The notes beneath the pieces are model-generated. The model ran no database searches, was not told the origin of the DNA, and saw nothing but the letters and a program-made list of their open reading frames with translations. 34,309 nucleotides of DNA from Planctomycetota bacterium (GTDB lineage Bacteria; Planctomycetota; Planctomycetia; Pirellulales; Pirellulaceae), in contig CAUJKA010000269.1 of the NCBI GenBank assembly GCA_963204965.1, forward strand, positions 1-34,309, written 5' to 3'. Shown here in pieces: positions 1-7,698 of the stretch. The position numbers and the translations under genes are program-made. Position 1 is the first letter of the stretch. Each line of letters opens with the position of its first letter.

Positions 1-33
1 ATCCTCGCCTACGGCAGCGGGTTAAACGAAATC
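1..33. repeat. Fragment of a dispersed planctomycete-type intergenic repeat
   Basis: The window opens inside a repeat-like sequence reading CGCCTACGGCAGCGGGTTAAAC. It combines pieces seen elsewhere: CGCCTACGGC and GTTAAAC match the right arm of the inverted repeat at 5509-5535, and GCAGCGGGTT matches the element at 2491-2515. It sits just upstream of the sialidase gene. Its left part is cut by the window edge, so its full form is unknown. Confidence 0.5.
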
Positions 34-68
34 ACCCAACAGCTCGAAGTATTTGCAAAGGCAGTTTC

Positions 69-1262
69 ATGATCCAAACCTCGAAATCCGCACGTTGCCC
101 AACAAGATTTCTTCGATCGTTGGCCCAATTCTCTCTTGCGCTGCTTGTTGGAGTTTGGGCATTGACTCCAGCGACTCTGTTGGCCGATGAACCCTTTAAG
201 ACGGTCGTTCGACGCGAGGGCGATGATTCCAGCCGCAGCTACCGCATTCCAGGCTTGGCAGTAACGCCCAAGGGAACTCTGATCGCTTGCTTCGATATTC
301 GCTGGGACTCGTCCCGAGACCTGCCAGCGGACATCGACGTGGGAGTCATGCGAAGCACCGACCGCGGCGATCATTGGGAGAAGATGATCGTTGCGATGGA
401 CTACAACAAAACTGTGGCGGGCTCGCAAGGCAATGGCGTTGGCGACGCGGCGATTCTTGTGGACCAGCGCTCGGGTGATATCTACTTGGCAGCGCTTTGG
501 TCCTTTGGTAACAACGCTTGGAATGGATCGGGAAGTGGCGTCGAAAAAGAGAAGACCGGCCAGTTGGTCATTTCCAAGAGCAGCGACGATGGCGTGACAT
601 GGCAACCGCCTCAGTCGATCACGTCACAAGTCAAAGATCCCGCGTGGCGACTTTGCTTTCAAGGTCCCGGCGCTGGCATACAAATGGTCGACGGTACCTT
701 AGTCTTTGCGGCTCAGTTTAAAGACGCGGCTGGTAAGCCCAGTAGCTGTTTCATTCACAGCCGCGACGGTCAGCAATGGCAGATCAGTCCAGCGGCTATT
801 CCCAGTGATCCACCGACAAGCGAGGCACAGATTGTTCAAGTCGCCGATGGTTCGCTACTGATGACGATGCGTAATGAATCGCGCGGACCCAAGCGGCTTT
901 GGTCGCGATGGCTGTGGCAAGAGTCGCTCGACAAGGGAAGCTGGAGTCCATTCTGGGAAGATGTGGAAGATCCAGTGTGTATGGCCAGCTTGATCAAGCA
1001 TCCGTCAGGCGTGCTCTTGCTTTCGAACAACAACTCGAAGAAGCGCGAAAAGATGACCATCCGATTCAGCAACGACTCGGGTAAGTCGTGGAGCCCTGGC
1101 CGCTTGCTCGACTCGCGTCCTTCAGCTTACTCATGCATGGCTATACTTCCCGATGGACAGATTGGCATCCTTTACGAAGTTGGTCAGAAGAGCAGCGTTG
1201 AGACGTTGACGTTCGCGAGATTTTCGCTCGACTGGGTTCAAGGCGTCGACGAGAAGAAGTAG
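69..1262 (+). CDS. Secreted exo-alpha-sialidase (GH33, BNR/Asp-box)
   Basis: Likely releases terminal sialic acids from glycans outside the cytoplasm. The 397-residue product has an N-terminal signal peptide (hydrophobic residues about 16-39). GH33 hallmarks follow in order: YRIP with the first triad arginine (58-61), an Asp-bearing segment RWDSSRD (78-84) for the acid/base, four Asp boxes at 96-103, 171-178, 231-237 and 334-341, MRNE (267-270) carrying a second arginine and the glutamate, and AYS...DGxxGxLYE (353-370) with the nucleophile tyrosine. AAAGG lies 7 bases before the ATG. The length fits a single-domain bacterial sialidase without carbohydrate-binding modules. The AGE epimerase follows 26 bases downstream, suggesting an operon. 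Family assignment is strong; substrate linkage cannot be read from sequence. Confidence 0.93.
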   Translation: MIQTSKSARCPTRFLRSLAQFSLALLVGVWALTPATLLADEPFKTVVRREGDDSSRSYRIPGLAVTPKGTLIACFDIRWDSSRDLPADIDVGVMRSTDRGDHWEKMIVAMDYNKTVAGSQGNGVGDAAILVDQRSGDIYLAALWSFGNNAWNGSGSGVEKEKTGQLVISKSSDDGVTWQPPQSITSQVKDPAWRLCFQGPGAGIQMVDGTLVFAAQFKDAAGKPSSCFIHSRDGQQWQISPAAIPSDPPTSEAQIVQVADGSLLMTMRNESRGPKRLWSRWLWQESLDKGSWSPFWEDVEDPVCMASLIKHPSGVLLLSNNNSKKREKMTIRFSNDSGKSWSPGRLLDSRPSAYSCMAILPDGQIGILYEVGQKSSVETLTFARFSLDWVQGVDEKK

Positions 1263-1288
1263 CCTAAGTCAAGCTGAAGAATTCAAGC

Positions 1289-2485
1289 ATGAACCCAAGC
1301 ACCAACAAAGAAGCATCCATCCTAAAGCCCGAGTCGCTCAGTAAGTTCTATCGCGAGACGCTGATGGACAATGTTGTGCCATTTTGGTTTCCCAGAGCCA
1401 TCGATGACCAGTGCGGCGGCTATCTGCATTGTTTGGATGCTGATAGAACGGTGATCGATACCGACAAATCGATCTGGGCTCAAGGTCGCATGGCATGGAT
1501 GTTGCTAACCATGTTTAACACACTGGCACCTGAGCCGCAGTGGTTGGAATGGGGCAAGCACGGGCTGGATTTTCTCATGAGGTTTGGCTCCGATCCTGAA
1601 GACGGTCGGATGTACTTTCATGTGACTCGCGAAGGGCAACCGATTCGCAAGAGACGTTACGCTTACAGCGAATCGTTTGCAGCAATCGCTTGTGCCGCGA
1701 TGTTTCGCGCGACGCAAGACGAACTTTGGAAAGAACGAACGACGCAATTATTCGACCAGTATCTCTCCTGGAACTTCACTCCCGGTCGCATGCCGGCCAA
1801 GTTCTGCGCGACTCGGCCGATGACTGGGATTGGGCCTCGAATGATCGCGATAGCTACGGCGCAATCGCTAAGAAGCGACTTGGGTTACGATACCAATTAT
1901 CAAAGCTGCATTGATCGGATGATTGAAGAGATCGAACGCTTGTTTGTCAAACATGATTTGCAGGCTGTGCTCGAGTCAGTAGCCGAAGACGGTTCGATCG
2001 TCGATCACTTCGACGGTCGTACGCTCAACCCAGGCCATTCGATCGAAGCCGCCTGGTTTGTGCTGGAAGAGGCCAAGTATCAAGGCGATGCAAGACTGAT
2101 GAAGCTTGGCTGTCAGATGGTCGACTACAGTTGGCATCGAGGGTGGGATCACGAATACGGAGGCCTGTACTACTTCCGAGATCTTTACGATCGTCCAGTG
2201 CAAGAGTATTGGCATGACATGAAGTTCTGGTGGCCGCACAACGAAGCGATCATTGCCACGCTGTTCGCACATCAAATGTCCGACGATGAAAAGTACGCGA
2301 AGTGGCATCAACAGGTACATGATTGGAGCTTCCAGCATTTTGCCGACGCTCAACATGGCGAGTGGTTTGGATACTTGCACCGCGACGGTAGATTATCCAA
2401 TACGATCAAAGGCGGGATGTGGAAAAGTTTTTTTCACTATCCGCGAATGCTCTGGAAGTGTTGGAGTTTGCTGGAAGATAAGTGA
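1289..2485 (+). CDS. AGE family epimerase (N-acylglucosamine 2-epimerase-like)
   Basis: Probable cytoplasmic sugar 2-epimerase interconverting N-acetylmannosamine and N-acetylglucosamine, or a related hexose. The 398 residues match the usual AGE length of about 400. Visible landmarks are GGYLHCLD (43-50), the WAQGRMAW segment (63-70), MYFHVTREG (108-116), RRYAYSESFAA (122-132), NPGHSIEAAW with the expected catalytic histidine H250, WWPHNEA (314-320) and KSFFHYPR with the second catalytic histidine H383. These form the (alpha/alpha)6-barrel signature. No signal peptide is present. The gene follows the sialidase by 26 bases, which makes ManNAc from sialic acid breakdown a plausible substrate. 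Cellobiose 2-epimerase or mannose isomerase relatives share the fold, so the exact substrate is inferred from context. Confidence 0.92.
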   Translation: MNPSTNKEASILKPESLSKFYRETLMDNVVPFWFPRAIDDQCGGYLHCLDADRTVIDTDKSIWAQGRMAWMLLTMFNTLAPEPQWLEWGKHGLDFLMRFGSDPEDGRMYFHVTREGQPIRKRRYAYSESFAAIACAAMFRATQDELWKERTTQLFDQYLSWNFTPGRMPAKFCATRPMTGIGPRMIAIATAQSLRSDLGYDTNYQSCIDRMIEEIERLFVKHDLQAVLESVAEDGSIVDHFDGRTLNPGHSIEAAWFVLEEAKYQGDARLMKLGCQMVDYSWHRGWDHEYGGLYYFRDLYDRPVQEYWHDMKFWWPHNEAIIATLFAHQMSDDEKYAKWHQQVHDWSFQHFADAQHGEWFGYLHRDGRLSNTIKGGMWKSFFHYPRMLWKCWSLLEDK

Positions 2486-2490
2486 AAGCC

Positions 2491-2515
2491 GGTCCCTCGC
2501 TAACGCAGCGGGTTG
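2491..2515. repeat. Short dispersed repeat, TCCCTCGCTAACGC family
   Basis: The sequence GGTCCCTCGCTAACGCAGCGGGTTG lies between the converging ends of the AGE epimerase gene and the small membrane-protein gene. Close copies occur at 3291-3314 (TAACGCTTCGGGTTA form) and, inverted, at 34170-34192. Placement only in intergenic DNA suggests a dispersed extragenic repeat; its function is unknown. Confidence 0.7.
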
Positions 2516-2530
2516 AGATTGAGTCGCCTA

Positions 2531-3013
2531 CTACTCCGGTGACGTAATTTTCTCGCCGTCAAAATCTTTGATGGCGCGGGCGCCAGAGGGAATTTGAGCG
2601 TACACGGTTAGAAGCTTGAGCGGCTGGCTTTCGGGCGGGTAAAACTGGTTACCTTTGGTGTGAAAGAACTTCAGCGGCACGATCAGCTCTTCGTTGGGTT
2701 GCATCGGATCGGCGTGATAATAGTAGAACTGCTTATTGATGGCGAAGTTGACATTCTTCCAATGGTCCTGCGTTGGATTACGGACGATTAAGCTGGGCAA
2801 AAGTCGCGTTTGCGAGCCGTCGTTGGAGCTCCAGGGCCGCGGAGCGATTTCCAAGGCCACATCCAATTCCGGATCCTTGTTTGGGGGCAAAGTTACGTAC
2901 AGGAGTACAACGAAGAAAAACGGGATCAACGTCAGTGAAATCAGACCGATCGTGAGGTTTCTGGGGCTGAGCGTTTTGGGAAGCTTTGGTGGGGCTTCTT
3001 GAAGATCGGACAT
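2531..3013 (-). CDS. Small single-pass membrane protein, unknown function
   Basis: I do not recognise this 160-residue protein. It has a short polar, proline-containing cytoplasmic N-terminus, one clear transmembrane segment (about 22-43, ending in LLYVTLP), and an extracytoplasmic domain of about 115 residues rich in beta-strand-like stretches and aromatics (FYYYH, LTVYAQIP). The phrase LIVRNPTQDHWKNVNFAIN resembles the opening of FxLyD or DUF-type immunoglobulin-like domains that describe 'additive' side-chain packing, but this is a weak impression. AAAGG lies 11 bases before the ATG. It converges on the epimerase gene and is divergent from the secreted coiled-coil gene. Coding status is supported by length, membrane topology and a compatible intergenic layout. 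Confidence 0.75.
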   Translation of the reverse strand: MSDLQEAPPKLPKTLSPRNLTIGLISLTLIPFFFVVLLYVTLPPNKDPELDVALEIAPRPWSSNDGSQTRLLPSLIVRNPTQDHWKNVNFAINKQFYYYHADPMQPNEELIVPLKFFHTKGNQFYPPESQPLKLLTVYAQIPSGARAIKDFDGEKITSPE

Positions 3014-3074
3014 TTGCGGCTAGCGCCTTTCGAAGTTGCACAGTTTCTGGGATTTCGGGCCGAAGGTCCAGCGA

Positions 3075-3223
3075 TTTACCTAGCCCAGCCCATCGGGCTG
3101 GGTGATGGAGCGGGAACACGGTTAGGGCCAACGGCCTGTCGGTTTGAGCTCAAACCGACAGGCCGTTGGCCCTTTGTTTTCTCGCGAATTACTTACCCAG
3201 CCCTGCAGGCTGGGCTAGGTAAA
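3075..3223. repeat. Nested inverted repeat with a 50-bp perfect palindrome
   Basis: The outer arms 3075-3088 (TTTACCTAGCCCAG) and 3210-3223 are exact reverse complements. Just inside each arm is a hairpin: 3084-3102 (CCCAGCCC/GGGCTGGG) and 3196-3214 (CCCAGCC/GGCTGGG). At the centre, 3124-3173 is a perfect 50-base palindrome with no loop, centred on GAGCTC and followed by TTGTTTT. The whole block could extrude as a cruciform. It lies between two divergently transcribed genes, so a simple terminator role is not obvious. Confidence 0.9.
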
Positions 3224-3290
3224 CTGACAGGGCTTCGCCCCTAAAACAAAGATCGTAACATCAAAAACTAAAGCGTCGGGTTGGGATTTC

Positions 3291-3314
3291 GTCCCTCGCT
3301 AACGCTTCGGGTTA
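3291..3314. repeat. Short dispersed repeat, TCCCTCGCTAACGC family
   Basis: GTCCCTCGCTAACGCTTCGGGTTA is near-identical to the inverted copy at 34170-34192 and related to 2491-2515. Its intergenic position and recurrence 31 kb apart mark it as a dispersed extragenic repeat. Confidence 0.75.
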
Positions 3315-3571
3315 TGCTGTCAAAATCTTGGAATGCGATAAAAGCTTGGGATGTCCAATTGTAAGCCAGAGGCAAGAGATTGTCTTGACGCCCGGCTTAC
3401 CGCCAGGATTCGCTTTGCTGCTATTGGTTCGGAAAATTTCTGTGAAAGAAAACCCCGTCTGCTTCGTGTATCTAGTAGTCAGGTCCAAGATACAATCCCT
3501 TAAGTCCGAGAAACCACGGTAGTTTGCTCCCCTTGGCCGACGCAAGCGAATCCCCCTCGAAAGGAAAAAGC

Positions 3572-4339
3572 ATGTTCAGTCCTGCAAAAGTGATGACGCT
3601 ATTTGCTCTAAGTGGAGCCTGCTGTGTAGGCATGCTTTGGGCCCAACAAGACGATGCCAAGCCCAACTCCAGCGCGGCCGCTAGCCCTAACCCCAATGCA
3701 CGTGTCGATACGGTTAGGACACGGACAGTAAATCTGCAAGCTCCGGCTGCCGTTGCTGGGGTCGCAACCGCGCCGGCTGACCGACTGAACACGACTGTAG
3801 CGTCAGTATATCGAGCCGAAGCTGCGGGCCGTTCGCAATCATCGGTAGCTTTGAACAAGGCCATCAAAGCCTATCGCGACTCTAAAGTCGATTCCGCCGA
3901 GCGACGTGAAGCTCGCGAAAAGGTATCCAGCAGTTTGTCGACGTTGTACGACGAGCACTTAGCTGACCAAGAGAAGCAGATTGCGGTACTGGCCGAGCGA
4001 CTCGATAAGCTGCGAGGACAGTTGGTCAAGCGTAAAGATGCCAAGTCACGCATGGTTGAGTTGAAGCTGGAAATGGTACTCAGCCAAGCTGATGGATTGG
4101 GCTGGCCCGACGATGGGACCGCGCGCGCTCGAGGACTATCGGGTACCACAGACTGGTTCATCCAGTCGGATGATGTCAGCGCCTATCCTCCTGCTGCACG
4201 CTACCAACAAGTCCTTGAGGTAGGTCCCAACGGCGAAGAGATCGAAATCGTTCGTCCCTTGTTATCCCTACCTGCGTCACCAGTGGCGCCTGTTGCTCCC
4301 GCGGCTCCTGCCACTCCTGGCTCTGATCCATTTAGGTAA
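3572..4339 (+). CDS. Secreted coiled-coil protein with Pro/Ala-rich tail, unknown function
   Basis: A 255-residue exported protein I cannot name. The ATG at 3572 is chosen over an in-frame one 48 bases upstream because AAAGGA sits 6 bases before it and because it places a signal peptide at the N-terminus (hydrophobic residues about 5-23, ending LWAQQ). After a low-complexity linker (25-75), residues about 90-165 are highly charged and helical (repeated E/K/R with heptad-like leucines, e.g. LAERLDKLRGQL), predicting a coiled coil. A segment ending QADGLGWPDDG follows. The tail (about 230-255) is made of PVAP/PAAP repeats ending GSDPFR. Proteins of this pattern are common in planctomycetes. A strong terminator lies 22 bases after the stop, so it is probably a monocistron. 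Confidence 0.82.
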   Translation: MFSPAKVMTLFALSGACCVGMLWAQQDDAKPNSSAAASPNPNARVDTVRTRTVNLQAPAAVAGVATAPADRLNTTVASVYRAEAAGRSQSSVALNKAIKAYRDSKVDSAERREAREKVSSSLSTLYDEHLADQEKQIAVLAERLDKLRGQLVKRKDAKSRMVELKLEMVLSQADGLGWPDDGTARARGLSGTTDWFIQSDDVSAYPPAARYQQVLEVGPNGEEIEIVRPLLSLPASPVAPVAPAAPATPGSDPFR

Positions 4340-4360
4340 CAATTCTCCAGACTACCACGA

Positions 4361-4408
4361 GCCGCCGGGGAACTCGCTTTTTTGCGACGGACCCCGGCGG
4401 CTTTTTTT
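4361..4408 (+). terminator. Rho-independent terminator
   Basis: A perfect 10-base stem, GCCGCCGGGG (4361-4370) with CCCCGGCGGC (4392-4401), is followed by seven T residues (4402-4408). The loop contains a small inner stem TCGC/GCGA. It begins 22 bases after the stop of the secreted coiled-coil gene and separates it from coaX. Confidence 0.93.
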
Positions 4409-4482
4409 GTTGTGGCACTGAGACTCTTGGCCAATAACTGGAACCCAAGCACTTGCGTTCCTGGTCGAGTGGGATTTAGACT

Positions 4483-5415
4483 GTGCAGGCAGTTCGTCGC
4501 CGTCCATTTCCACTCATCGTTGGGCCTAGGTTGAAAACATCTTCTTCAAGCCACCGCAAGTTCGCTGTTGATATCGGTAACAGTGGCGCGAGAATTGTTG
4601 CCCTGCCGGACACTGGCGATGTCCTGCCTGAACCGCTTAGAATCAATTGGCAGTTTGTCGCATCGGATAGTCCAACGTCGATACCCGCCGAAGCGTCCTC
4701 TCGTAAGAGCAATTCTCGCGACGACGAGCTGCGATTTCGTCCAGATCAAAGCGAGTGGGTTGAGCGACTGAAATCGATTGCCGATTTTGGCTCACCAACT
4801 CAGTGGTGGATTAGCAGTGTTAATCGACCAGCTTCGGAAGTCTTGCAAAGCTTCTTAGGCAAGCAGGCTAGCTGCGAAGTGCATTGGATCAACTATCAGA
4901 CTTTGCCGATGAGCGTCGAGGTGGACTATCCCGCGAGAGTCGGCATCGATCGTTTGTTGGCCGCCTTGGCCGCGTGCCATTTCTGCGATCAAGACCGGCT
5001 GATCGTGATTCAAGCTGGATCGGCGGTCACGGTAGATCTGGTCGAACGCACAGGCGCGAGCTCGTTTGGAAAGCCGTTTCGATTCTCCGGTGGAGCGATC
5101 CTGCCTGGCGTTCCCATGATGTTGCAACTGCTGGGACGAGCCGCGGATATGTTGCCAGAGATCGACGCGAACGATCTGGTAAATCTTCCCGAGTTACCCG
5201 GCAAGAACACCGAGGCAGCGATGGTGGCCGGTTGCTCGAGTTGCTTAGTAGGCGGTGTTCAACACTTGGTCGAGCGCTATCGAAAGCAGTTCGGTTTGCC
5301 TTTGCCAATTATTCTCAGCGGTGGTGATGGACCTTTGCTGGCTCCGCATTTGTCATCGCCCATCAAACTTGTACCACAGCTTGTCATGCAGGGTATTCGC
5401 ATTCTTGCCGGGTAG
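4483..5415 (+). CDS. coaX: Type III pantothenate kinase
   Basis: Phosphorylates pantothenate with ATP, the first step of coenzyme A synthesis, in the cytoplasm. The 310 residues carry the ASKHA-fold motifs of CoaX: DIGNS (30-34) for phosphate binding, GIDRL (154-158), IQAGSAVTVD (176-185, in the place of the usual DxGTAxTxD), GGAILPG (203-209) and KNTEAAM (241-247). About 25 extra residues precede the first strand, and one insertion (about 65-90) is rich in Ser/Arg. The start is a GTG preceded by GTGGGA; a TTG at 4531 is an alternative. The stop codon TAG lies inside a dispersed repeat (5411-5439). The Q-A-G-S substitution in the third motif is a deviation, but the set of motifs makes the call firm. 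Confidence 0.9.
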   Translation: MQAVRRRPFPLIVGPRLKTSSSSHRKFAVDIGNSGARIVALPDTGDVLPEPLRINWQFVASDSPTSIPAEASSRKSNSRDDELRFRPDQSEWVERLKSIADFGSPTQWWISSVNRPASEVLQSFLGKQASCEVHWINYQTLPMSVEVDYPARVGIDRLLAALAACHFCDQDRLIVIQAGSAVTVDLVERTGASSFGKPFRFSGGAILPGVPMMLQLLGRAADMLPEIDANDLVNLPELPGKNTEAAMVAGCSSCLVGGVQHLVERYRKQFGLPLPIILSGGDGPLLAPHLSSPIKLVPQLVMQGIRILAG

Positions 5416-5439
5416 GTCAAACTCCTGCAGGGTTCGACC
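5411..5439. repeat. Dispersed hairpin repeat, type B (GGTAGGTCAAACTCCTGC)
   Basis: GGTAGGTCAAACTCCTGCAGGGTTCGACC can fold through GGTCAAAC/GTTCGACC. Copies are at 11896-11924 and 16471-16499 (inverted) and 32044-32071 (same orientation). This copy supplies the TAG stop codon of coaX. Confidence 0.8.
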
Positions 5440-5455
5440 AGAGATTGTTTAACGG

Positions 5456-5535
5456 TGTTTAACGGCAAGCCGTAGGCGACTGCTTGCGTCACTATCGACT
5501 GTCACACTCAGTCGCCTACGGCTTGCCGTTAAACA
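5456..5535. repeat. 27-bp perfect inverted repeat element
   Basis: The arms 5456-5482 and 5509-5535 are perfect reverse complements (TGTTTAACGGCAAGCCGTAG... on the left) separated by 26 bases. A second element with nearly the same arms is at 31051-31157 with a 51-base spacer. An extra partial arm TGTTTAACGG directly precedes the left arm. The element lies between coaX and floA and could form a long hairpin in RNA or a cruciform in DNA. Confidence 0.9.
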
Positions 5536-5627
5536 ATTTGCTACAGGCGAACACTAGCGCCGTATGATCACCAATTACGGGTGGCACTGCGAACGTGGCA
5601 GGAACGAAGCCATCCGCGATGGAAACA

Positions 5628-5697
5628 CTCTGCGGCCTCTGCGCCTCCGCGTTTTACTTCATCTCTGCGTCCCTGCGCCTTCGCGTCTCTGCGTTAA
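5628..5697. repeat. CTCTGCG-type direct repeats
   Basis: The segment has several near-copies of CTCTGCG/CCTCCGCG/CCCTGCGCC in a row, ending CTCTGCGTTAAAAT. Related sequence forms an inverted pair at 11721-11839. Short repeats of this kind occur in many bacterial genomes outside genes; no function is assigned. Confidence 0.7.
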
Positions 5698-5769
5698 AAT
5701 CTCCTTTCAAGTCCCTTCGGCAATGATCTCGCGCGCGACAATCCCTTGGCGGTTTGCCAAAGCCTTTCC

Positions 5770-5800
5770 TGGTTCTTTCCGGCGGACAGGAACCTACCAA
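5770..5800. repeat. Dispersed hairpin repeat, type A (GGTTCTTTCCGGCRGAYA)
   Basis: TGGTTCTTTCCGGCGGACAGGAACCTACCAA matches 32169-32200 and, inverted, 15911-15943 and 16341-16369. It has a GGTTC/GAACC hairpin and ends in CCTACC, the reverse complement of the GGTAGG that opens the type B repeat. Confidence 0.8.
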
Positions 5801-5845
5801 ACCAGTCCAACGTGGGGGCTTTCCGGAGGAAAAGTGCTGGGTTTA

Positions 5846-5907
5846 GCGCGGGCGGGCGGGAAATCTGTTAAATTAGTGGGGCTCGGCGGTTGAACGCCGG
5901 CCCGCGC
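5846..5907 (+). promoter_or_regulatory. GC-rich stem upstream of floA, possible leader structure
   Basis: GCGCGGGC (5846-5853) pairs with GCCCGCGC (5900-5907), and a smaller hairpin GGCG/CGCC (5885-5888/5895-5898) lies inside. The AT-rich TGTTAAATTAG between them could hold a -10 box, but no matching -35 is clear. The structure ends about 65 bases before the floA start. A regulatory role is only inferred from position. Confidence 0.35.
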
Positions 5908-5972
5908 GGAGATGCATATGCTGCTCGCGACGGGGATCACTTCGTCAACTCACAACCCTGAATCAAGCTTCC

Positions 5973-7043
5973 ATGAAACCGATCGACTTTTCTCCGCTGC
6001 TTTTGGCTCAAAACGATGTGATGAGTATCGTTTATTTGGCAGGTGCTGGGATTCTGTTCCTGATAGTCTTGGTCCTGTTCTTCATCTTCCTGAACTTCTT
6101 TTGGCTATGGGCTCAGTCGTTCACGACGGGCGCGAGCATCGGCATTCTGGACCTTGTCGGCATGTGGTTCCGCCGCGTGGACTCACGAGCCATTGTGCGA
6201 GCCAAGGTGACCGCCGTGCAAGCTGGTCTTACGAACGCCGAGCTAACCAGCGGACAGTTGGAAGCGCACTACTTGGCTGGTGGCAACGTCCCGCAAGTCA
6301 TTCGCGCACTCGTGGCGGCGAGAAAGTCCAAAATGATCAATCTGACTTTTTCGCAAGCCGCTGCTATCGACCTCGCTGGTCGCGATGTTTTGGAAGCGGT
6401 TCAGACGAGCGTTTATCCTAAAGTGATCGACTGTCCGCCCAAAGGTTCAGCTCGTCCTTCGCTAGATGCCGTTGCGCAAAACGGTATCCAGTTGAAAGTG
6501 AAGGCGCGTGTTACCGTCCGCGCGAACTTGGCGCAGTTGATTGGTGGTGCGACGGAGGAAACGATTATCGCGCGCGTGGGCGAAGGTATCGTTAGCGCTA
6601 TCGGTTCTGCCAAGGATCACAAAATGGTTCTCGAAAATCCAGACATGATTTCCAAAGCGGTGCTTGCTAAGCGACTCGACGCCAACACGGCTTTCGAGAT
6701 CGTCTCGATTGACATCGCGGACATCGACGTGGGTGAGAACATCGGTGCGCGATTGCAGGCTGACCGAGCCGAAGCGGACATGCGAGTTGCTCAGGCTCGC
6801 GCCGAAAGCCGACGTGCGGCTGCCGTAGCTGCGGAACAAGAAATGATGGCCAAGATCGAAGAGAGCCGCGCTAAGTTGGTTGAATCCGAAGCGGAGGTAC
6901 CCAAGGCGATCGCTAAGGCATTCATCGGTGGGACTCTATCGGTCATGGATTATTACAAGCTTAAAAACGTGGATGCCGATACTAAGATGCGAGCCAGTAT
7001 CGCTGATGTGGGACCAAGCAAGCCTGTCCACCAAGTCACTTGA
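5973..7043 (+). CDS. floA: Flotillin-like membrane scaffold protein FloA
   Basis: Organises functional membrane microdomains. The 356-residue product matches the FloA/YqfA (UPF0365) layout and length of about 330. It has an N-terminal membrane hairpin or anchor (about 19-47, rich in Leu/Ile/Phe), the [16 protein letters not shown] transition (about 53-68), and an SPFH-like domain with [21 protein letters not shown] and [15 protein letters not shown] stretches. An Ala/Glu/Arg-rich helical region (about 255-310, [17 protein letters not shown]) precedes the conserved [14 protein letters not shown] close to the end. The start gives the full anchor, though no strong ribosome site is seen. A Q/P-rich gene follows 108 bases downstream. 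No NfeD-type partner is present in the window. Confidence 0.94.
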   Translation: MKPIDFSPLLLAQNDVMSIVYLAGAGILFLIVLVLFFIFLNFFWLWAQSFTTGASIGILDLVGMWFRRVDSRAIVRAKVTAVQAGLTNAELTSGQLEAHYLAGGNVPQVIRALVAARKSKMINLTFSQAAAIDLAGRDVLEAVQTSVYPKVIDCPPKGSARPSLDAVAQNGIQLKVKARVTVRANLAQLIGGATEETIIARVGEGIVSAIGSAKDHKMVLENPDMISKAVLAKRLDANTAFEIVSIDIADIDVGENIGARLQADRAEADMRVAQARAESRRAAAVAAEQEMMAKIEESRAKLVESEAEVPKAIAKAFIGGTLSVMDYYKLKNVDADTKMRASIADVGPSKPVHQVT

Positions 7044-7151
7044 TAGTCGCCTTTTGCTCCGCAAAAGTAGCGAGATTTCGGAGCATTGATAAAGATCTGA
7101 ACCCTGGCGGGATCAGCTACAGTCACGAAACATTCGCGGTGAGAATCGAAC

Positions 7152-7688
7152 ATGAGCGACCTAGAAAAGTTCTTGCAACAAGCTGCTCAGAGAATGAAAG
7201 AGCGGCAGCAGCAGGCTGGCGGACAGCCTCAGCGCCCCCAGCAACCCGCTCAGCCTCCTCAGCAGCAGCAACAACCTGTTCGCAATCAGAATCGACCGCA
7301 GAACCGTCCACAGAATCGACCGATTCAGCCAATAGCTCAGGCCGAGATCGTTGACGCACAAATTGTTGACAATCCCCGCGAACTCGGTCCGGATCGTTTG
7401 AGCAGCTTGGATACGCGACAGTCTCCTGGTACTGCCAATGTATCGATGGCCGACGAACGCATGGCCTCGCACGTCCAGCAAGTCTTTGATCACAACCTCG
7501 GGCAGCTCAGTCAAGCTCCACCGATGAGAGTCCCCGAGCCTAAATCGTCGTCACTTGAACAGACGAAACAAAGGACCGAAGTTAGCGTTTCAAAGCAATC
7601 GGTACCCTGGATTATTCGCCTGCTTCAAAACCCAGACACGCTGCGAGCAACATTTGTCGCCAGCGAAATTTTCAAGCGACGTTTCTAG
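7152..7688 (+). CDS. Gln/Pro-rich low-complexity protein, unknown function
   Basis: This 178-residue soluble protein starts with a helical, charged N-terminus (1-22), followed by a Q/P/N-rich disordered stretch (about 22-62) that includes QQQQQ and repeats of NRPQ. A middle part contains AQAEIVDAQIVDN, and the C-terminal 60 residues look structured (VSKQSVPWIIRLLQNPDTLR, ending SEIFKRRF). I see no signal peptide. It follows floA by 108 bases on the same strand, and proteins of this pattern may be conserved near flotillin genes in planctomycetes, but I cannot confirm that. Its 3' end converges on the next gene with only 10 bases between stops. Confidence 0.75.
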   Translation: MSDLEKFLQQAAQRMKERQQQAGGQPQRPQQPAQPPQQQQQPVRNQNRPQNRPQNRPIQPIAQAEIVDAQIVDNPRELGPDRLSSLDTRQSPGTANVSMADERMASHVQQVFDHNLGQLSQAPPMRVPEPKSSSLEQTKQRTEVSVSKQSVPWIIRLLQNPDTLRATFVASEIFKRRF

Positions 7689-7698
7689 TTTCACAAAA

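Larger units (their letters stand above)
3014..3571. other. 558-base divergent intergenic region
   Basis: This gap separates the divergent small membrane-protein gene and the secreted coiled-coil gene. It holds the nested palindrome at 3075-3223, one short dispersed repeat at 3291-3314 and about 250 bases of unassigned sequence. Promoters for both flanking genes must lie here or nearby, but I could not identify convincing -35/-10 pairs. No credible protein gene is present. Confidence 0.7.
5416..5972. other. 557-base repeat-rich intergenic region upstream of floA
   Basis: This gap contains, in order, most of a type B repeat, the 27-bp inverted repeat, a CTCTGCG-type repeat, a type A hairpin and a GC-rich stem near floA. 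It has no credible protein gene. The type B and type A repeats have the same order and orientation as the ends of the compact element at 32044-32200, so the inverted repeat and the CTCTGCG block may be later insertions into such an element. Confidence 0.65.

Noticed and set aside
3524..3571. Upstream start of the secreted coiled-coil protein adding 16 residues
   Set aside because: The downstream ATG has AAAGGA 6 bases before it and begins the signal peptide; the upstream start would bury the signal behind a polar leader.
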